DNA of 64,000 nt from NCBI RefSeq assembly GCF_900100665.1, contig NZ_FNCS01000009.1, positions 1 through 64,000 on the forward strand, read 5' to 3'. Positions 33,907-42,524 of this stretch are shown piece after piece (position 1 is the first letter of the stretch; every line of letters begins with the position of its first letter). The DNA comes from Pelagibacterium luteolum. GTDB lineage: Bacteria > Pseudomonadota > Alphaproteobacteria > Rhizobiales > Devosiaceae. The notes below the pieces were generated by a model, which was not told where the DNA came from, made no database searches, and saw only the letters and a program-made list of their open reading frames with translations. A program made the translations under genes and the position numbers.

Positions 33907-34805
33907 CAGATCTTCCTCGTCGTGGCGGTGCCAAATAGCCCGTTAGGGCGAACCAGCAATACGGCGAGCATCACCAGGAAGGGGGCAACGGTGTCGAATG
34001 CGGGGGCGTAATAAACCGCGAGGACTTTCGCGCCAGCCACAATGATCGACGCCACTGCAGCCCCTTCGATTTGTCCCAATCCGCCGATGGCGGCGACTGC
34101 AAATGCCAGCACCATGGTTTCGGCACCAAGGCCGGGGGCAACGCCAGTCGTTGGCGTGGCAAGGGCACCACCGAGCGCTGCAAGAAACACCCCAAGCGTA
34201 AAGGCAAGCACGAAGGCGCGGTCGGTGTTGATACCCATAGCGAGGGAGACTTCACGGTCGGCGACAACGGCGACAAGCAAACGGCCCAGGCGGGTGTGCT
34301 TGATGAGAAACCGCATGCCGAACAGAACAGCCAGCGCGAGCACGATGAGGAGCAGCTGATAATTGAGATAGAAGATTCCGCCAATCTCAGTTACCCCCAG
34401 AAGCGCCATGGGAGTGTCCTGATAGATCGAGCGCACACCAAAAACGAGGCGCTGCAGGTCTTCCAGGATCAGGAATAGACCGAACGTCACCAGGATCTGA
34501 ATCGCTTCATGCCTGCCATATGTCCAACGTATCAGCGTGCGTTCGACAAGCGGACCGAGGACCATGGCAACGAGCGCCGCGCTCAGAAGCAGCGCAGGGA
34601 AAGAAAGCCAAGGGTTTAGGCCTGCGCTGATGAGCCAAAGGCCCATACTGGCGGCAATATAGGCTCCAATTGAGTAGAAGCTGCCATGGGCAACATTGAG
34701 GATGCGCTGAACGCTGAAGACCAGAGTCAGGCCGACGGCCACGAAAAATATAAGCGCGGCGTTGGCAAGTGCGTCCATGATCAGCGGCAAGGCCATATCA
34801 AGCAT
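33906..34805 (-). CDS. livH: Branched-chain amino acid-type ABC transporter permease (LivH)
   Basis: A 299-residue permease. I start at ATG 34805 because the longer frame runs into the hairpin after the binding-protein gene. Family motifs include LNVAHGSFYSIGAYIA near residue 36 and GGLGQIEGAAVASIIV near 235. It forms the channel with LivM. The 90-base gap to the binding-protein gene holds a stem-loop that may lower its expression. Confidence 0.88.
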   Translation of the reverse strand: MLDMALPLIMDALANAALIFFVAVGLTLVFSVQRILNVAHGSFYSIGAYIAASMGLWLISAGLNPWLSFPALLLSAALVAMVLGPLVERTLIRWTYGRHEAIQILVTFGLFLILEDLQRLVFGVRSIYQDTPMALLGVTEIGGIFYLNYQLLLIVLALAVLFGMRFLIKHTRLGRLLVAVVADREVSLAMGINTDRAFVLAFTLGVFLAALGGALATPTTGVAPGLGAETMVLAFAVAAIGGLGQIEGAAVASIIVAGAKVLAVYYAPAFDTVAPFLVMLAVLLVRPNGLFGTATTRKI

Positions 34806-34851
34806 ATCTTGTCCATCCGTGAGGTCTGCACCGCTTGGGTGCCGGTGGCGC

Positions 34852-34882
34852 GGAGCCTGTCCCCTCAAAAGGACAAGGCTCC
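34852..34882 (-). promoter_or_regulatory. Stem-loop between binding-protein gene and livH
   Basis: GGAGCCTGTCC and GGACAAGGCTCC pair with one bulged base around an 8-base loop. No T run follows in either direction. It resembles the stem-loop after dctP in this window and probably stabilises or attenuates the message after the binding-protein gene. Confidence 0.6.
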
Positions 34883-34894
34883 GTGCGCACGCCG

Positions 34895-36187
34895 TTAGTT
34901 ATAGGAGCCAGGCTCGGGAAGCGTCTCGAGGAACTCTGGTGTGAGGGTCTCGATCCACGCAATCGGATCTTCTCCCAAAGGTGCCATCAGGGCTTCGCCG
35001 TCGTACCGCACCATATTGGTGATGACTGAGAAGTCGTAGGTTTCCGAAGGTCCAGTGACGCCAATCACCTGATCAACGTATCCGTCGTTGTCCTCGCGCA
35101 GACGCGCAGTGCCTGTAAACGTAGCAGTTTCGAGGCCCTCGAGGGCTGCGGCGATCTCATCGCGTGAAGGCCATTCGCCATCATTGGCCTCGATCGCGGC
35201 TTCATAGGCCGCTTTCATAACCATGAAGCTATTGGCCATTTTCATGGTGGGAAACACCGGATACTCGCCAAAGCGGTTCGAATATTCCTCAGCGAAGGCC
35301 ACGGTATCCTCGTTGGCCTGGGCGTGGGGTGTGAGCCAATATCCGTCACCGAGCATGCCGACGATCACACCGTCTGGCAGATCGATACGCTGGAGGATGG
35401 TCTCGCCGAGCGCCAGGACAGTCTGGCTTTGCGTGAGAAGGCCGCGCGGCTGGGCCTGACGGACGAAGTTTTCGAGATCTGCACCCCAGAGGTTGGAAAA
35501 GATGGCGTCCGGGCGAGCGGCCGATAGGCGAGATACTTCGGTCTGGTAGCTCGAAGCGCCAAGGCTCGGGAAGAGCTCAGCGACAATTTCGACATCGGGC
35601 TTAAAGGCGCGGAAGGCCGCCTTAACGATCTCGGCGGCGTCATGGCCAAATGCATAGTCAGGATTGATGATTGCGACTCGTTCGATGTCGGGATTGACCT
35701 GAAGCAGGTAAGCGACATAGGCCACAAATTCGGGAATGGTGTTCCCATTGGGCCGGAACGTGTAGTCGAGCTGTTGGTCCAAAAAGAGCTGGTGCGTATC
35801 GCAGTTCCAGCCGATCGTTGGCATTTGCATTTGCTCGGCAACGGGCGCCAATGCAAGACAGTTGCTCGAAGAAAGTGCTGCGATCATCACCTGATAACTG
35901 GTTTCACCAGCAAGACGGCGATATTCGGCAATGACCCCTTCGGCCCCTTGGGCTTCGTCAACGATCGTCGCTCTGAGAGGCACTCCATCAATGCCGCCGG
36001 CGGCGTTGATCAGGTCGACCATCAGCTCGGCTCCTTGGGCGCCGGGCTGGCCATAGGCTGCTGGAGCACCAGAAGTGAACGTAAAGACCCCCACGTCGAT
36101 CTGCTCGGGTTTGTCCTGAGCCATGGCCTGGGTTGCGAGGACCAGAGACGCCATCAGCGTCCCAGCAGTGCGTACGATATGTTTCAT
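34895..36187 (-). CDS. Branched-chain amino acid-type ABC substrate-binding protein
   Basis: A 430-residue periplasmic binding protein (Peripla_BP_6). It starts at ATG 36187 after AAGGAAGG and has a signal peptide ending near ATQAMAQ (residue 24). The repeated Rossmann-like lobes are seen around IDVGVFTFTSGAPAAYGQPG and VAIINPDYAFGHDAAE. It would define the specificity of the LivHMGF system; the adjacent DUF2848, amidase and HpaB genes suggest an aromatic or amide compound rather than leucine. Confidence 0.88.
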   Translation of the reverse strand: MKHIVRTAGTLMASLVLATQAMAQDKPEQIDVGVFTFTSGAPAAYGQPGAQGAELMVDLINAAGGIDGVPLRATIVDEAQGAEGVIAEYRRLAGETSYQVMIAALSSSNCLALAPVAEQMQMPTIGWNCDTHQLFLDQQLDYTFRPNGNTIPEFVAYVAYLLQVNPDIERVAIINPDYAFGHDAAEIVKAAFRAFKPDVEIVAELFPSLGASSYQTEVSRLSAARPDAIFSNLWGADLENFVRQAQPRGLLTQSQTVLALGETILQRIDLPDGVIVGMLGDGYWLTPHAQANEDTVAFAEEYSNRFGEYPVFPTMKMANSFMVMKAAYEAAIEANDGEWPSRDEIAAALEGLETATFTGTARLREDNDGYVDQVIGVTGPSETYDFSVITNMVRYDGEALMAPLGEDPIAWIETLTPEFLETLPEPGSYN

Positions 36188-36240
36188 TCCCTGTCCTTCC
36201 TTTGCAAGCGGTCGACCTTTCCCTACGGCCAAATAAAACG

Positions 36241-36258
36241 CTTGTGAAATATCACAAG
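36241..36258. promoter_or_regulatory. Palindrome in the divergent liv/DUF2848 promoter region
   Basis: CTTGTGA-N4-TCACAAG, a perfect 7-bp inverted repeat, lies 54 bases from the binding-protein start and 74 bases from the DUF2848 start. Size and symmetry suit a GntR/FadR-type dimer such as the one encoded at 37048. Binding is inferred. Confidence 0.55.
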
Positions 36259-36331
36259 ATCATTACCATGCATTGCTGTCAAGCATCTTTGGTGATGCAG
36301 ACCATTCGCTACAACCCAAGGAGGAGCCGAA

Positions 36332-37018
36332 ATGGTGGCACTCAATATGACTGTGGACAGCCAAACGGGCGAGCGCGCAGTACGGTTTAATATCGACGCT
36401 CTTGTCATAGCTGGCTGGGCCGGTCGCAATCGCGAGGCAATGGAACACCATATTGCCGAGCTGGAGGCGCTCGGCATCGCGCGGCCCAAAGCAACACCAA
36501 CGTTCTACAGGGTTTCGCCCTCCCGGTTGAACAGTGATCCTGTCGTCCAGGCGACCGGTGAGAATTCGAGCGGCGAGGCCGAGCTGGTTTTGATTGCTGC
36601 TGATGGAGACCTTTTCGTCGCTCTGGGTTCCGATCATACCGATCGCAAAGTCGAAGCCTATGGAGTGACGGTCTCGAAACAGATGTGCGACAAGCCAGTG
36701 GCGGACCGTGTATGGCCGTTTAGCGAAGTCGCTGACCACTGGGACTCATTGATATTGCGCAGCTATGTAATTGAGGATGGCGAACGCGTGCTCTATCAGG
36801 AGGGGAGTGTGGACGGGCTTCTTGATCCGCGCGATCTGATCAAACGATATACAGGCACTGACACGCTCGCTGATGGCACAGCAATGTTTTGCGGCACGCT
36901 GCCGGCAATTGGAGGCGTAAGGAGCTTTACAACCTTTGAGGCTGAGGTCGAGGATCCGAAACTGAGCCGGACGATCTCGTTCCGCTACGATATCGCGATC
37001 CTCGAAGATGTAGGGTAG
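36332..37018 (+). CDS. DUF2848 family protein
   Basis: A 228-residue protein of the DUF2848 family, found in alphaproteobacterial catabolic clusters and distantly like fumarylacetoacetate hydrolase-fold proteins (ELVLIAADGDLFVALGSDHTDRKVEAYGV). It has AAGGAGG before the ATG. It lies between the liv operon and a GntR regulator, divergent from liv and 29 bases before the regulator gene. A hydrolase role on a ring-fission-like product is a guess from fold and context. Confidence 0.8.
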   Translation: MVALNMTVDSQTGERAVRFNIDALVIAGWAGRNREAMEHHIAELEALGIARPKATPTFYRVSPSRLNSDPVVQATGENSSGEAELVLIAADGDLFVALGSDHTDRKVEAYGVTVSKQMCDKPVADRVWPFSEVADHWDSLILRSYVIEDGERVLYQEGSVDGLLDPRDLIKRYTGTDTLADGTAMFCGTLPAIGGVRSFTTFEAEVEDPKLSRTISFRYDIAILEDVG

Positions 37019-37047
37019 GCCGAATAGATGGGCGCGGAGGACATTCG

Positions 37048-37704
37048 ATGAAAACCGTTGGCAAAAGGGTTTCGCTCCGCGACACCGCTTATGATGAGAT
37101 ACGCAAGCTCATAGTGACGTGTGAACTCCGCCCCGGGCAGCCTTTGACGGTCACGGACCTGGCTGAGGCTCTCAACATTGGGAGAACGCCGGTGATTCAG
37201 GCGATCGACCGGTTGGCTGTCGATGGACTCGTCGACGTTATGCCCCGCAAGGGGATCGTGGTCAGTCCCGTCAGTCTCGATGATTTCATGGAGGTTATCG
37301 AGATGCGTATGGTCAATGAGACGGCCGCCGTCCGTTGGGCGGCCGAAAGGGCAAGTCGCGCCGAGATTGCCATGATGGAGGCCAATCTTGCAGGCATCTG
37401 GCAGGCGGCCAAGGACCGCAATATTGACGAGTTCATTTCGCTCGACCGCGATTTCCATCGCTTGATCACGCAATCGGCCAGCAACCGTATCCTAGGAGAT
37501 GTGCTCTCCAGTCTCCATGACAAGGCGTTGCGGTTCTGGTTCATCTCGCTCAAGGCACCCGATCACAATATTCGGGTTTGCGAGCAACATGCGGCAGTCA
37601 TTGAAGGCATAAAGTCGGGCAATCTCGACGTTGCGGAAAAAGCGATGCGCGAACACATCGCTTCTTTCCAGATGAACGCAACGAGCCAGATCATGCGTGC
37701 CTGA
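37048..37704 (+). CDS. GntR family (FadR/FCD) transcriptional regulator
   Basis: A 218-residue regulator with an N-terminal winged helix (about residues 8-75, LAEALNIGRTPVIQAIDRLAVDGLV) and a C-terminal FCD ligand-binding domain with the metal-site pattern around LDRDFHRLI and ICEQHAAVIEGI-like VCEQHAAVIEGI. GGAGG precedes the start. It probably controls the liv operon, the DUF2848 gene and the convergent amidase operon. Confidence 0.9.
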   Translation: MKTVGKRVSLRDTAYDEIRKLIVTCELRPGQPLTVTDLAEALNIGRTPVIQAIDRLAVDGLVDVMPRKGIVVSPVSLDDFMEVIEMRMVNETAAVRWAAERASRAEIAMMEANLAGIWQAAKDRNIDEFISLDRDFHRLITQSASNRILGDVLSSLHDKALRFWFISLKAPDHNIRVCEQHAAVIEGIKSGNLDVAEKAMREHIASFQMNATSQIMRA

Positions 37705-37710
37705 TCGAGT

Positions 37711-39051
37711 TTAGCCCCTCAATATCGCTTCGGCAGAGTGCGCAATACCCAGCAACGATCTGTCGCCGCCGTGGGACCCCATTAGATTCATGCCAACCGG
37801 CATGCCGCCACCGACCGGAATAGGGATCGAGATAGCGCAGCGGTCGAGAAAATTGGCCACTGTCGGATTGCGAAGAGCCAAGAGGTTCGCGCGTCCATAG
37901 GCTTGTTCATCCTCCAGTTCTGTAAGCGTCGGAGCGACGAAAGGCGTCGTGGGGAATATTACGGCGTCATAGGGCGCGGTCGCACTGTTTGCCGCTTTGA
38001 TCATCTCTTGGCGAATGTTCAAAAGGCGCTCATATTCGCCCGGTTCCTGTTGCAAGGCTTTCTCGATACGCACACTGACCCGCGGGTCGTATAGCTCGGC
38101 CGACGAGGCGAGCAGCTCCTGGTGGACGATCAGAGCCTCGTGAGCAACGATACCGCCGCGCGCGTTGAGTTCGGGCAGTCGGTCAAGGTCCTCGAGCCTG
38201 ATTTCTTCAATCGTCACACCGGCGTCTGCCAAGCGGTCTATTGCTACCGAGAATGCGTGAGACACTTCCGCTTCAACGTCATCGGTTACGTAATTGACCA
38301 GAACTGCCAATTTCAGCTTTGACGGCTTGACCTGATCGGGGGCAGCTGGTTGATCGCCGGCCATGATCGCGTCAAGCAGCGCGCAGCATTCCACGCTGGC
38401 ACCAATCGGACCAATGCTGTCGAGGGATTTCGACAGGGGATAGGCCCCATTCAGGGGGACGCGCGACGCCGTCGGTTTAAAACCAGTCAGGCCACACAAG
38501 GCGGCGGGTATGCGACAAGAGCCGCCCGTGTCGGTGCCGATGGCGGCGGCAGCCATATTTCGGGCGACCGAGACGGCTGCGCCCGATGACGAGCCGCCGG
38601 GGATGCTTTGTGTCGTGGGATCGGCCGGGTTGGCGGGCGTTCCATAATGGGGATTGATGCCAAGACCGGAATAGGCGAACTCGGTCATGTTGGTGTGCCC
38701 GAGGATGATCAGCCCGGCCGCCCGCAGCCGCTTGACGATTTCTGCGTCTTGTCGGGCCGGTGCGGCACTTTTTAGAATGGTCGAACCGGCCGTCGTCACC
38801 AATCCTTCGACGTCAAACAATGCCTTTATTGAAATTGGGATGCCGGCGAGAGGTGAAGGGGACTTCCCTTCGGCGCGAAGATCATCGACGCGCTGGGCAT
38901 CGGCCAGTGCGCGGTCTCGGTCGAGAGCGAGAAATACTGGCGCATTAGGGTCGTCGGAGTTCTCGATGGTTTCCAGATACTGCGTGACCAAGGAGAGGCT
39001 CGTTGCCTCTCCCTTTTCGAGTTTGCGCGCGAGTTCCGAGAGCGTCACCAT
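37711..39051 (-). CDS. Amidase signature family hydrolase
   Basis: A 446-residue amidase starting at ATG 39051 (MVTLSELARK). The Ser-cisSer-Lys triad is seen as Lys76 in ISIKALFDV, Ser154 in PGGSSSGAAVS and Ser178 in DTGGSCRIPA. Length and motifs are complete. It is the last gene of an operon with MarR, flavin reductase, HpaB-like monooxygenase and cupin genes. It would hydrolyse an amide produced or used in that pathway. GatA is excluded because no gatB or gatC gene is near. Confidence 0.9.
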   Translation of the reverse strand: MVTLSELARKLEKGEATSLSLVTQYLETIENSDDPNAPVFLALDRDRALADAQRVDDLRAEGKSPSPLAGIPISIKALFDVEGLVTTAGSTILKSAAPARQDAEIVKRLRAAGLIILGHTNMTEFAYSGLGINPHYGTPANPADPTTQSIPGGSSSGAAVSVARNMAAAAIGTDTGGSCRIPAALCGLTGFKPTASRVPLNGAYPLSKSLDSIGPIGASVECCALLDAIMAGDQPAAPDQVKPSKLKLAVLVNYVTDDVEAEVSHAFSVAIDRLADAGVTIEEIRLEDLDRLPELNARGGIVAHEALIVHQELLASSAELYDPRVSVRIEKALQQEPGEYERLLNIRQEMIKAANSATAPYDAVIFPTTPFVAPTLTELEDEQAYGRANLLALRNPTVANFLDRCAISIPIPVGGGMPVGMNLMGSHGGDRSLLGIAHSAEAILRG

Positions 39052-39056
39052 TTTGG

Positions 39057-39440
39057 TTAGCCTTCGTCGTAGTAATGGATTTCGAGCAGGACACACCCTT
39101 GCTCCGACTTGAAGGGACCGTGATAGGCCCCCGGGGGGCGACACGCATAGGTGTTGGGTGAGAAGCTTTCACCACCTTTCCCGTTCTCGTCGTTCCCCAC
39201 CGTGAGATCACCTGAAACCAAATAGACTTCCTCCCAGTAGTCGTGGACGAATGGTTTGGTGGTGAACACGCCTGGTGCAAACCGCAAGAGGCGCGTGCGG
39301 TTGCCAGACTTTGCGTCTTCATCGAGAGCGCCTGCGAGAATTTTCTGTTCGATTCCCTCAGGATAGCCGGCCGGGACGTGCCAACCTTCTGTGCCCATGT
39401 CGACGGGGAAAAATTCAAGATGCTGCTTGTTGATAGCCAT
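39057..39440 (-). CDS. Cupin domain protein
   Basis: A 127-residue single-domain cupin. Metal ligand-like residues lie in HDYWEEVYLVSGDL (about residues 66-79) and GAYHGPF. The gene starts 9 bases after the HpaB-like stop and ends 5 bases before the amidase start. It may be a small dioxygenase, isomerase or sensor; the sequence alone does not decide. Confidence 0.8.
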   Translation of the reverse strand: MAINKQHLEFFPVDMGTEGWHVPAGYPEGIEQKILAGALDEDAKSGNRTRLLRFAPGVFTTKPFVHDYWEEVYLVSGDLTVGNDENGKGGESFSPNTYACRPPGAYHGPFKSEQGCVLLEIHYYDEG

Positions 39441-39449
39441 TTTGGTTCC

Positions 39450-40937
39450 TTACGCCGCTGATGATTTGGTTGTGTTGAGCTCGTCCTCGAGCGAATAGCT
39501 GTCGAGCATGCGATCGACCAACTGGGTGCAGCTGTCCCAGTCAAACGAGCGGAAGCTATGCCCCTTGGTGACAAAATTGGCGCCCGCATAAAACATTTCG
39601 TACTGGCTATGACGGGAAGCAAACTCCGAGCCCACGGCGTCCCATGCAAGCTTGAAGAATTTCACGCGGCCTTCGGACGATGACGTCGGCGATTGCTGGG
39701 TTTTGCCAATGAGCTCGCGCAATTCTGGATCGGCAAAATCCTCGACGGATGAGGGCAACATGATCAGACCACCGCCCGCCAGTTCGCGCAGAGTCGTGAT
39801 GACCTGCCCGTAGAGCTCTTGGGTGAGAACCTGAGCTGAATAGAGCGTGTGCGTGTCGGGGATGAAATAGCCGTTCCGCGATTGTCCCTTGATCTCCATT
39901 GCATGAACGAGAGAATCCACGAGATTGTTCTGGGCGGCCAGCTTTCCCAGCGTCTCCTTGACTGGAGGAAAATTGATGATGCCGTTGGTATCGGCTATTT
40001 TGCGGGCGATACCGACCAAGAACCGCATTTTGACCATGAGGCGGATCTGGGCCTGGTAGTTTTGGTAGACGTGAGCCGGGGTGGCCATGAATTGTTTCAT
40101 GCACATCGCCGTGTCCTGGTTTACAAAGACCCGGTCCCAGGGAACCTTGACGTCATCAAAATATAGAACAGCGTCATTTTCGTCGAACCGACTGGCGAGC
40201 GGGTAGTCATAGACGCTGGTTGCAGCTTGTTCGTACGAGCGGCGCGAAAGGATCTTTAGACCCTTTGCATTCATGGGAATAGCAAAGGAAACGGCGTACG
40301 GCTCTTCGCCCTCACGCAAGGGCTGAATGCAGGTCACAAAGACCTCATTGGCCATGATTCCGCCCGTCGCGAGCATCTTTGCCCCACGAATGGTCAAACC
40401 TTCGGCATCCTGATCAACCACCCCGGCAGTAAGGAACGGATCCTGCTGCTCATTGGCGGCCTTGGAACGATCAGCCTGGGGATTAATAATCACGTAGGTG
40501 AGGTAGAGCTCATTGTCCCGCGCATAGCGATAATATTCGGCCAAGGCCTTGGCGCGGTTGCTGTCGTAGGACTCGAAGACGTCGATTCCCATATACATGC
40601 CCGAGATACACGATGCGACGTGGTCCGGGGCTCGCCCCAGAAAGCCACCATGAATTTCGGTCCATGCCACCAGCGCTTTCCGGCGCTCGACCAGCTCCCC
40701 GTATGACCTGGGCAGCTGCCAAATCCGGTTGGCTCTCAAGTCACTGTTTTCACCGACCTGATAGGTCATCAAGTCCAAATTTTCGGGGCGCGACTGGAAA
40801 TCATAAAGCTTGCCCGTCGACTGGACGGTTCTGCGAAAGGCGGGATGGACGCTAACATCGCCCGCATGTTCGCCGTTGATATAGACGGAACGACCGTCAT
40901 TAAGTGATGCAATGTGTTGAGCGCCGGTCTTAACCAT
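39450..40937 (-). CDS. 4-hydroxyphenylacetate 3-monooxygenase family oxygenase (HpaB-like)
   Basis: A 495-residue FADH2-dependent monooxygenase of the HpaB/PvcC/TftD family, starting at ATG 40937 after GGAGG. Family regions are SYGELVERRKALVAW, the central DVKVPWDRVFV and the C-terminal four-helix bundle with ITTLRELAGGGLIMLPSS. It needs a separate reductase, which is encoded 20 bases upstream. Relatives hydroxylate phenols, chlorophenols or nitrophenols ortho or para to an existing hydroxyl group. The true substrate is unknown. Confidence 0.88.
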   Translation of the reverse strand: MVKTGAQHIASLNDGRSVYINGEHAGDVSVHPAFRRTVQSTGKLYDFQSRPENLDLMTYQVGENSDLRANRIWQLPRSYGELVERRKALVAWTEIHGGFLGRAPDHVASCISGMYMGIDVFESYDSNRAKALAEYYRYARDNELYLTYVIINPQADRSKAANEQQDPFLTAGVVDQDAEGLTIRGAKMLATGGIMANEVFVTCIQPLREGEEPYAVSFAIPMNAKGLKILSRRSYEQAATSVYDYPLASRFDENDAVLYFDDVKVPWDRVFVNQDTAMCMKQFMATPAHVYQNYQAQIRLMVKMRFLVGIARKIADTNGIINFPPVKETLGKLAAQNNLVDSLVHAMEIKGQSRNGYFIPDTHTLYSAQVLTQELYGQVITTLRELAGGGLIMLPSSVEDFADPELRELIGKTQQSPTSSSEGRVKFFKLAWDAVGSEFASRHSQYEMFYAGANFVTKGHSFRSFDWDSCTQLVDRMLDSYSLEDELNTTKSSAA

Positions 40938-40957
40938 GGCGACGTCCTCCTTTGGGG

Positions 40958-41491
40958 TCAGTAGTGAATTGCGAGCGGCCAAGGGGCCACGTCTTGTGTT
41001 TGTTCTAGCTTTGCGTAGCGTCCCTTGGAGAAAACCAGGGGGCGGCGGTCGGGGGTTGAGCGCATCTCAATCACTTCCACGATGAAGAGGATGTGATCCC
41101 CGCCATCATGGGTTGCCCACGGACGACACTCAAAGACGGCGGCGACGCCGGCCAGAACGGGGGCCTCGGCAAACCCTCTGTGAAAATGGGTGCCCTCCCA
41201 TTTGTTAGAGCCGGCACGGGCAAATCGGTTGGAAATTGCCTGTTGGTTGTCGGAAAGGATGTTGATCGCAAATCCCTTGGCCTGCTCCCAATGGGGGAGG
41301 CTTAAGGCGCGTTTATCCACGCTGAACAAGACAAGCGGGGGGGCGAGCGAGAGGGAATTGAACGAACTCATCGTCATCCCACAATCTTCGCCGTCACCGC
41401 GGCAAGTTACGATGCAGACGCCCGTTGGGAATTGGCCCAGCGCCTGACGCATTTCGCGGGGATCAATGCTTGTGGATGCCGAAGCGCTCAT
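40958..41491 (-). CDS. Flavin reductase (HpaC-like)
   Basis: A 177-residue flavin reductase domain protein. Family motifs include LGQFPTGVCIVT, the SFNSLSLAPPLVLFSVDK region and the GDHILFIVEV near the C-terminus. It supplies reduced flavin to the HpaB-like oxygenase encoded next. It overlaps the MarR gene by ATGA, so regulator and reductase are translated together. Confidence 0.9.
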   Translation of the reverse strand: MSASASTSIDPREMRQALGQFPTGVCIVTCRGDGEDCGMTMSSFNSLSLAPPLVLFSVDKRALSLPHWEQAKGFAINILSDNQQAISNRFARAGSNKWEGTHFHRGFAEAPVLAGVAAVFECRPWATHDGGDHILFIVEVIEMRSTPDRRPLVFSKGRYAKLEQTQDVAPWPLAIHY

Positions 41492-42030
41492 TGATCGCTC
41501 CTTTCCGTGCCCACAAGGTAGTCCGAGAGCAGGACTGCCTTTTCCGCGCTCGCCCGCAGAGAGGCTGCCAGTTGCCGCACGAGGGCGTAGTTGGCGGCAA
41601 ACACCGGTTCAAACAGCAGGTCGTTGACTTCCTGCTGTATGGGCGCCAGCTGAGACAGAAGAGCAGTGCCTTTGTCCGAGACACGCAGATGAACACGGCG
41701 CTGGTCGTCGGGATTGGGAGTCTTGGTCACAAGTCCCAATTTTACGAGCTTTGTCGTTTCGCTGGTTACAAATGGCGGGGAAAACGCGAGGTGATCGGCG
41801 AGAGCTCGCACGCCAACTCCGCGTTCCGACTGTAGCTGCCTGATGCTGATAAGCAGAGTGTACTGGACCCCCGAAAGGCCGACAAACGCTCCAAATCGGG
41901 AGCGGATTTGCTCGAGCCGGGCCGAAAAGGCCAGCAAGTTGTGCACCATCTCGCGGAACGCATCATCCTTGCCAGCAATCAAAAGGTCCTCCCGTCCCAC
42001 CGTGGGTTCGAATTGAATGTCCTGTTCCAC
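41488..42030 (-). CDS. MarR family transcriptional regulator
   Basis: A 180-residue winged-helix regulator. I choose GTG 42030, five bases after GGGAGG; ATG 42060 in the same frame lacks a good site. The helix-turn-helix is VRALADHLAFSPPFVTSETTKL, and the wing has PDDQRRVHLRVSDKG. It heads the oxygenase-amidase operon and probably represses it until a phenolic ligand binds. The AT-rich region just upstream has repeated TTAAGT words. Confidence 0.87.
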   Translation of the reverse strand: MEQDIQFEPTVGREDLLIAGKDDAFREMVHNLLAFSARLEQIRSRFGAFVGLSGVQYTLLISIRQLQSERGVGVRALADHLAFSPPFVTSETTKLVKLGLVTKTPNPDDQRRVHLRVSDKGTALLSQLAPIQQEVNDLLFEPVFAANYALVRQLAASLRASAEKAVLLSDYLVGTERSDQ

Positions 42031-42095
42031 CTTCGCCTCCCATGGATAGTGTGTGAACATAATTAAGTTAGTTAAGTATTTTGTCAAGAATGCGT

Positions 42096-42107
42096 GTGAA
42101 ATTTCAC
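42096..42107. promoter_or_regulatory. 12-bp palindrome GTGAAATTTCAC upstream of marR
   Basis: A perfect palindrome 66 bases upstream of the chosen MarR start. It lies at the edge of the IS91 fragment, so it may be chance. A TTAAGT-TAG-TTAAGT direct repeat lies between it and the gene (42063-42077). Either could be the MarR operator. Confidence 0.35.
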
Positions 42108-42523
42108 GCACAAAGACGAAATGGGCGGCTCGATGGCCGCCTGCGTGGATCGGCAAGCTCCTCCAATTTGCCGAAGAAGGCGAGCTTTCCCGCGGCATGC
42201 AGAGCGATCAGCCGGGTCAGGAACAGGCGCCTGAAAAGTACCCCGAGCACCCGCACAGGAAGCAGGAAAGCCGGTCGGGACGATATCCACCGGCTCCCGT
42301 CGGTTGCGATGCCGCCGCCCGGCACGATCATGTGGACGTGGGGGTGGTGGGTCATGGCCGAGCCCCAGATGTGGAGCACGGCAGTAATGCCAATGCGCGC
42401 ACCGAGATGTTTGGGGTCGGCGGCGATGGTCATCATTGTCTCTGACGCAGTCCGGAACAGTAAGTCGTAGATCAGCGCCTTGTTGGTGAAGGCGACGGCG
42501 GCGATCTCGGCTGGGAGCGTCAA
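42104..42523 (-). mobile_element. IS91 family transposase fragment
   Basis: About 120 residues match the middle of IS91/IS801-type Y2 transposases: LPAEIAAVAFTNKALIYDLL, ADPKHLGARIGITAVLHIWG and the metal-binding HHPHVHMIVPGGG. The N-terminal zinc region and the C-terminal half with the catalytic tyrosines are missing. The matching part ends near 42150, where the frame continues as unrelated residues. It marks the left boundary of the accessory island. Confidence 0.85.
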
Positions 42524-42524
42524 G

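Noticed and set aside
42053-42080. Fourth PmrA-like box in the TTAAGT repeats before marR
   Set aside because: The two hexamers are 9 bases apart, not 11, and the neighbouring gene has its own MarR regulator.
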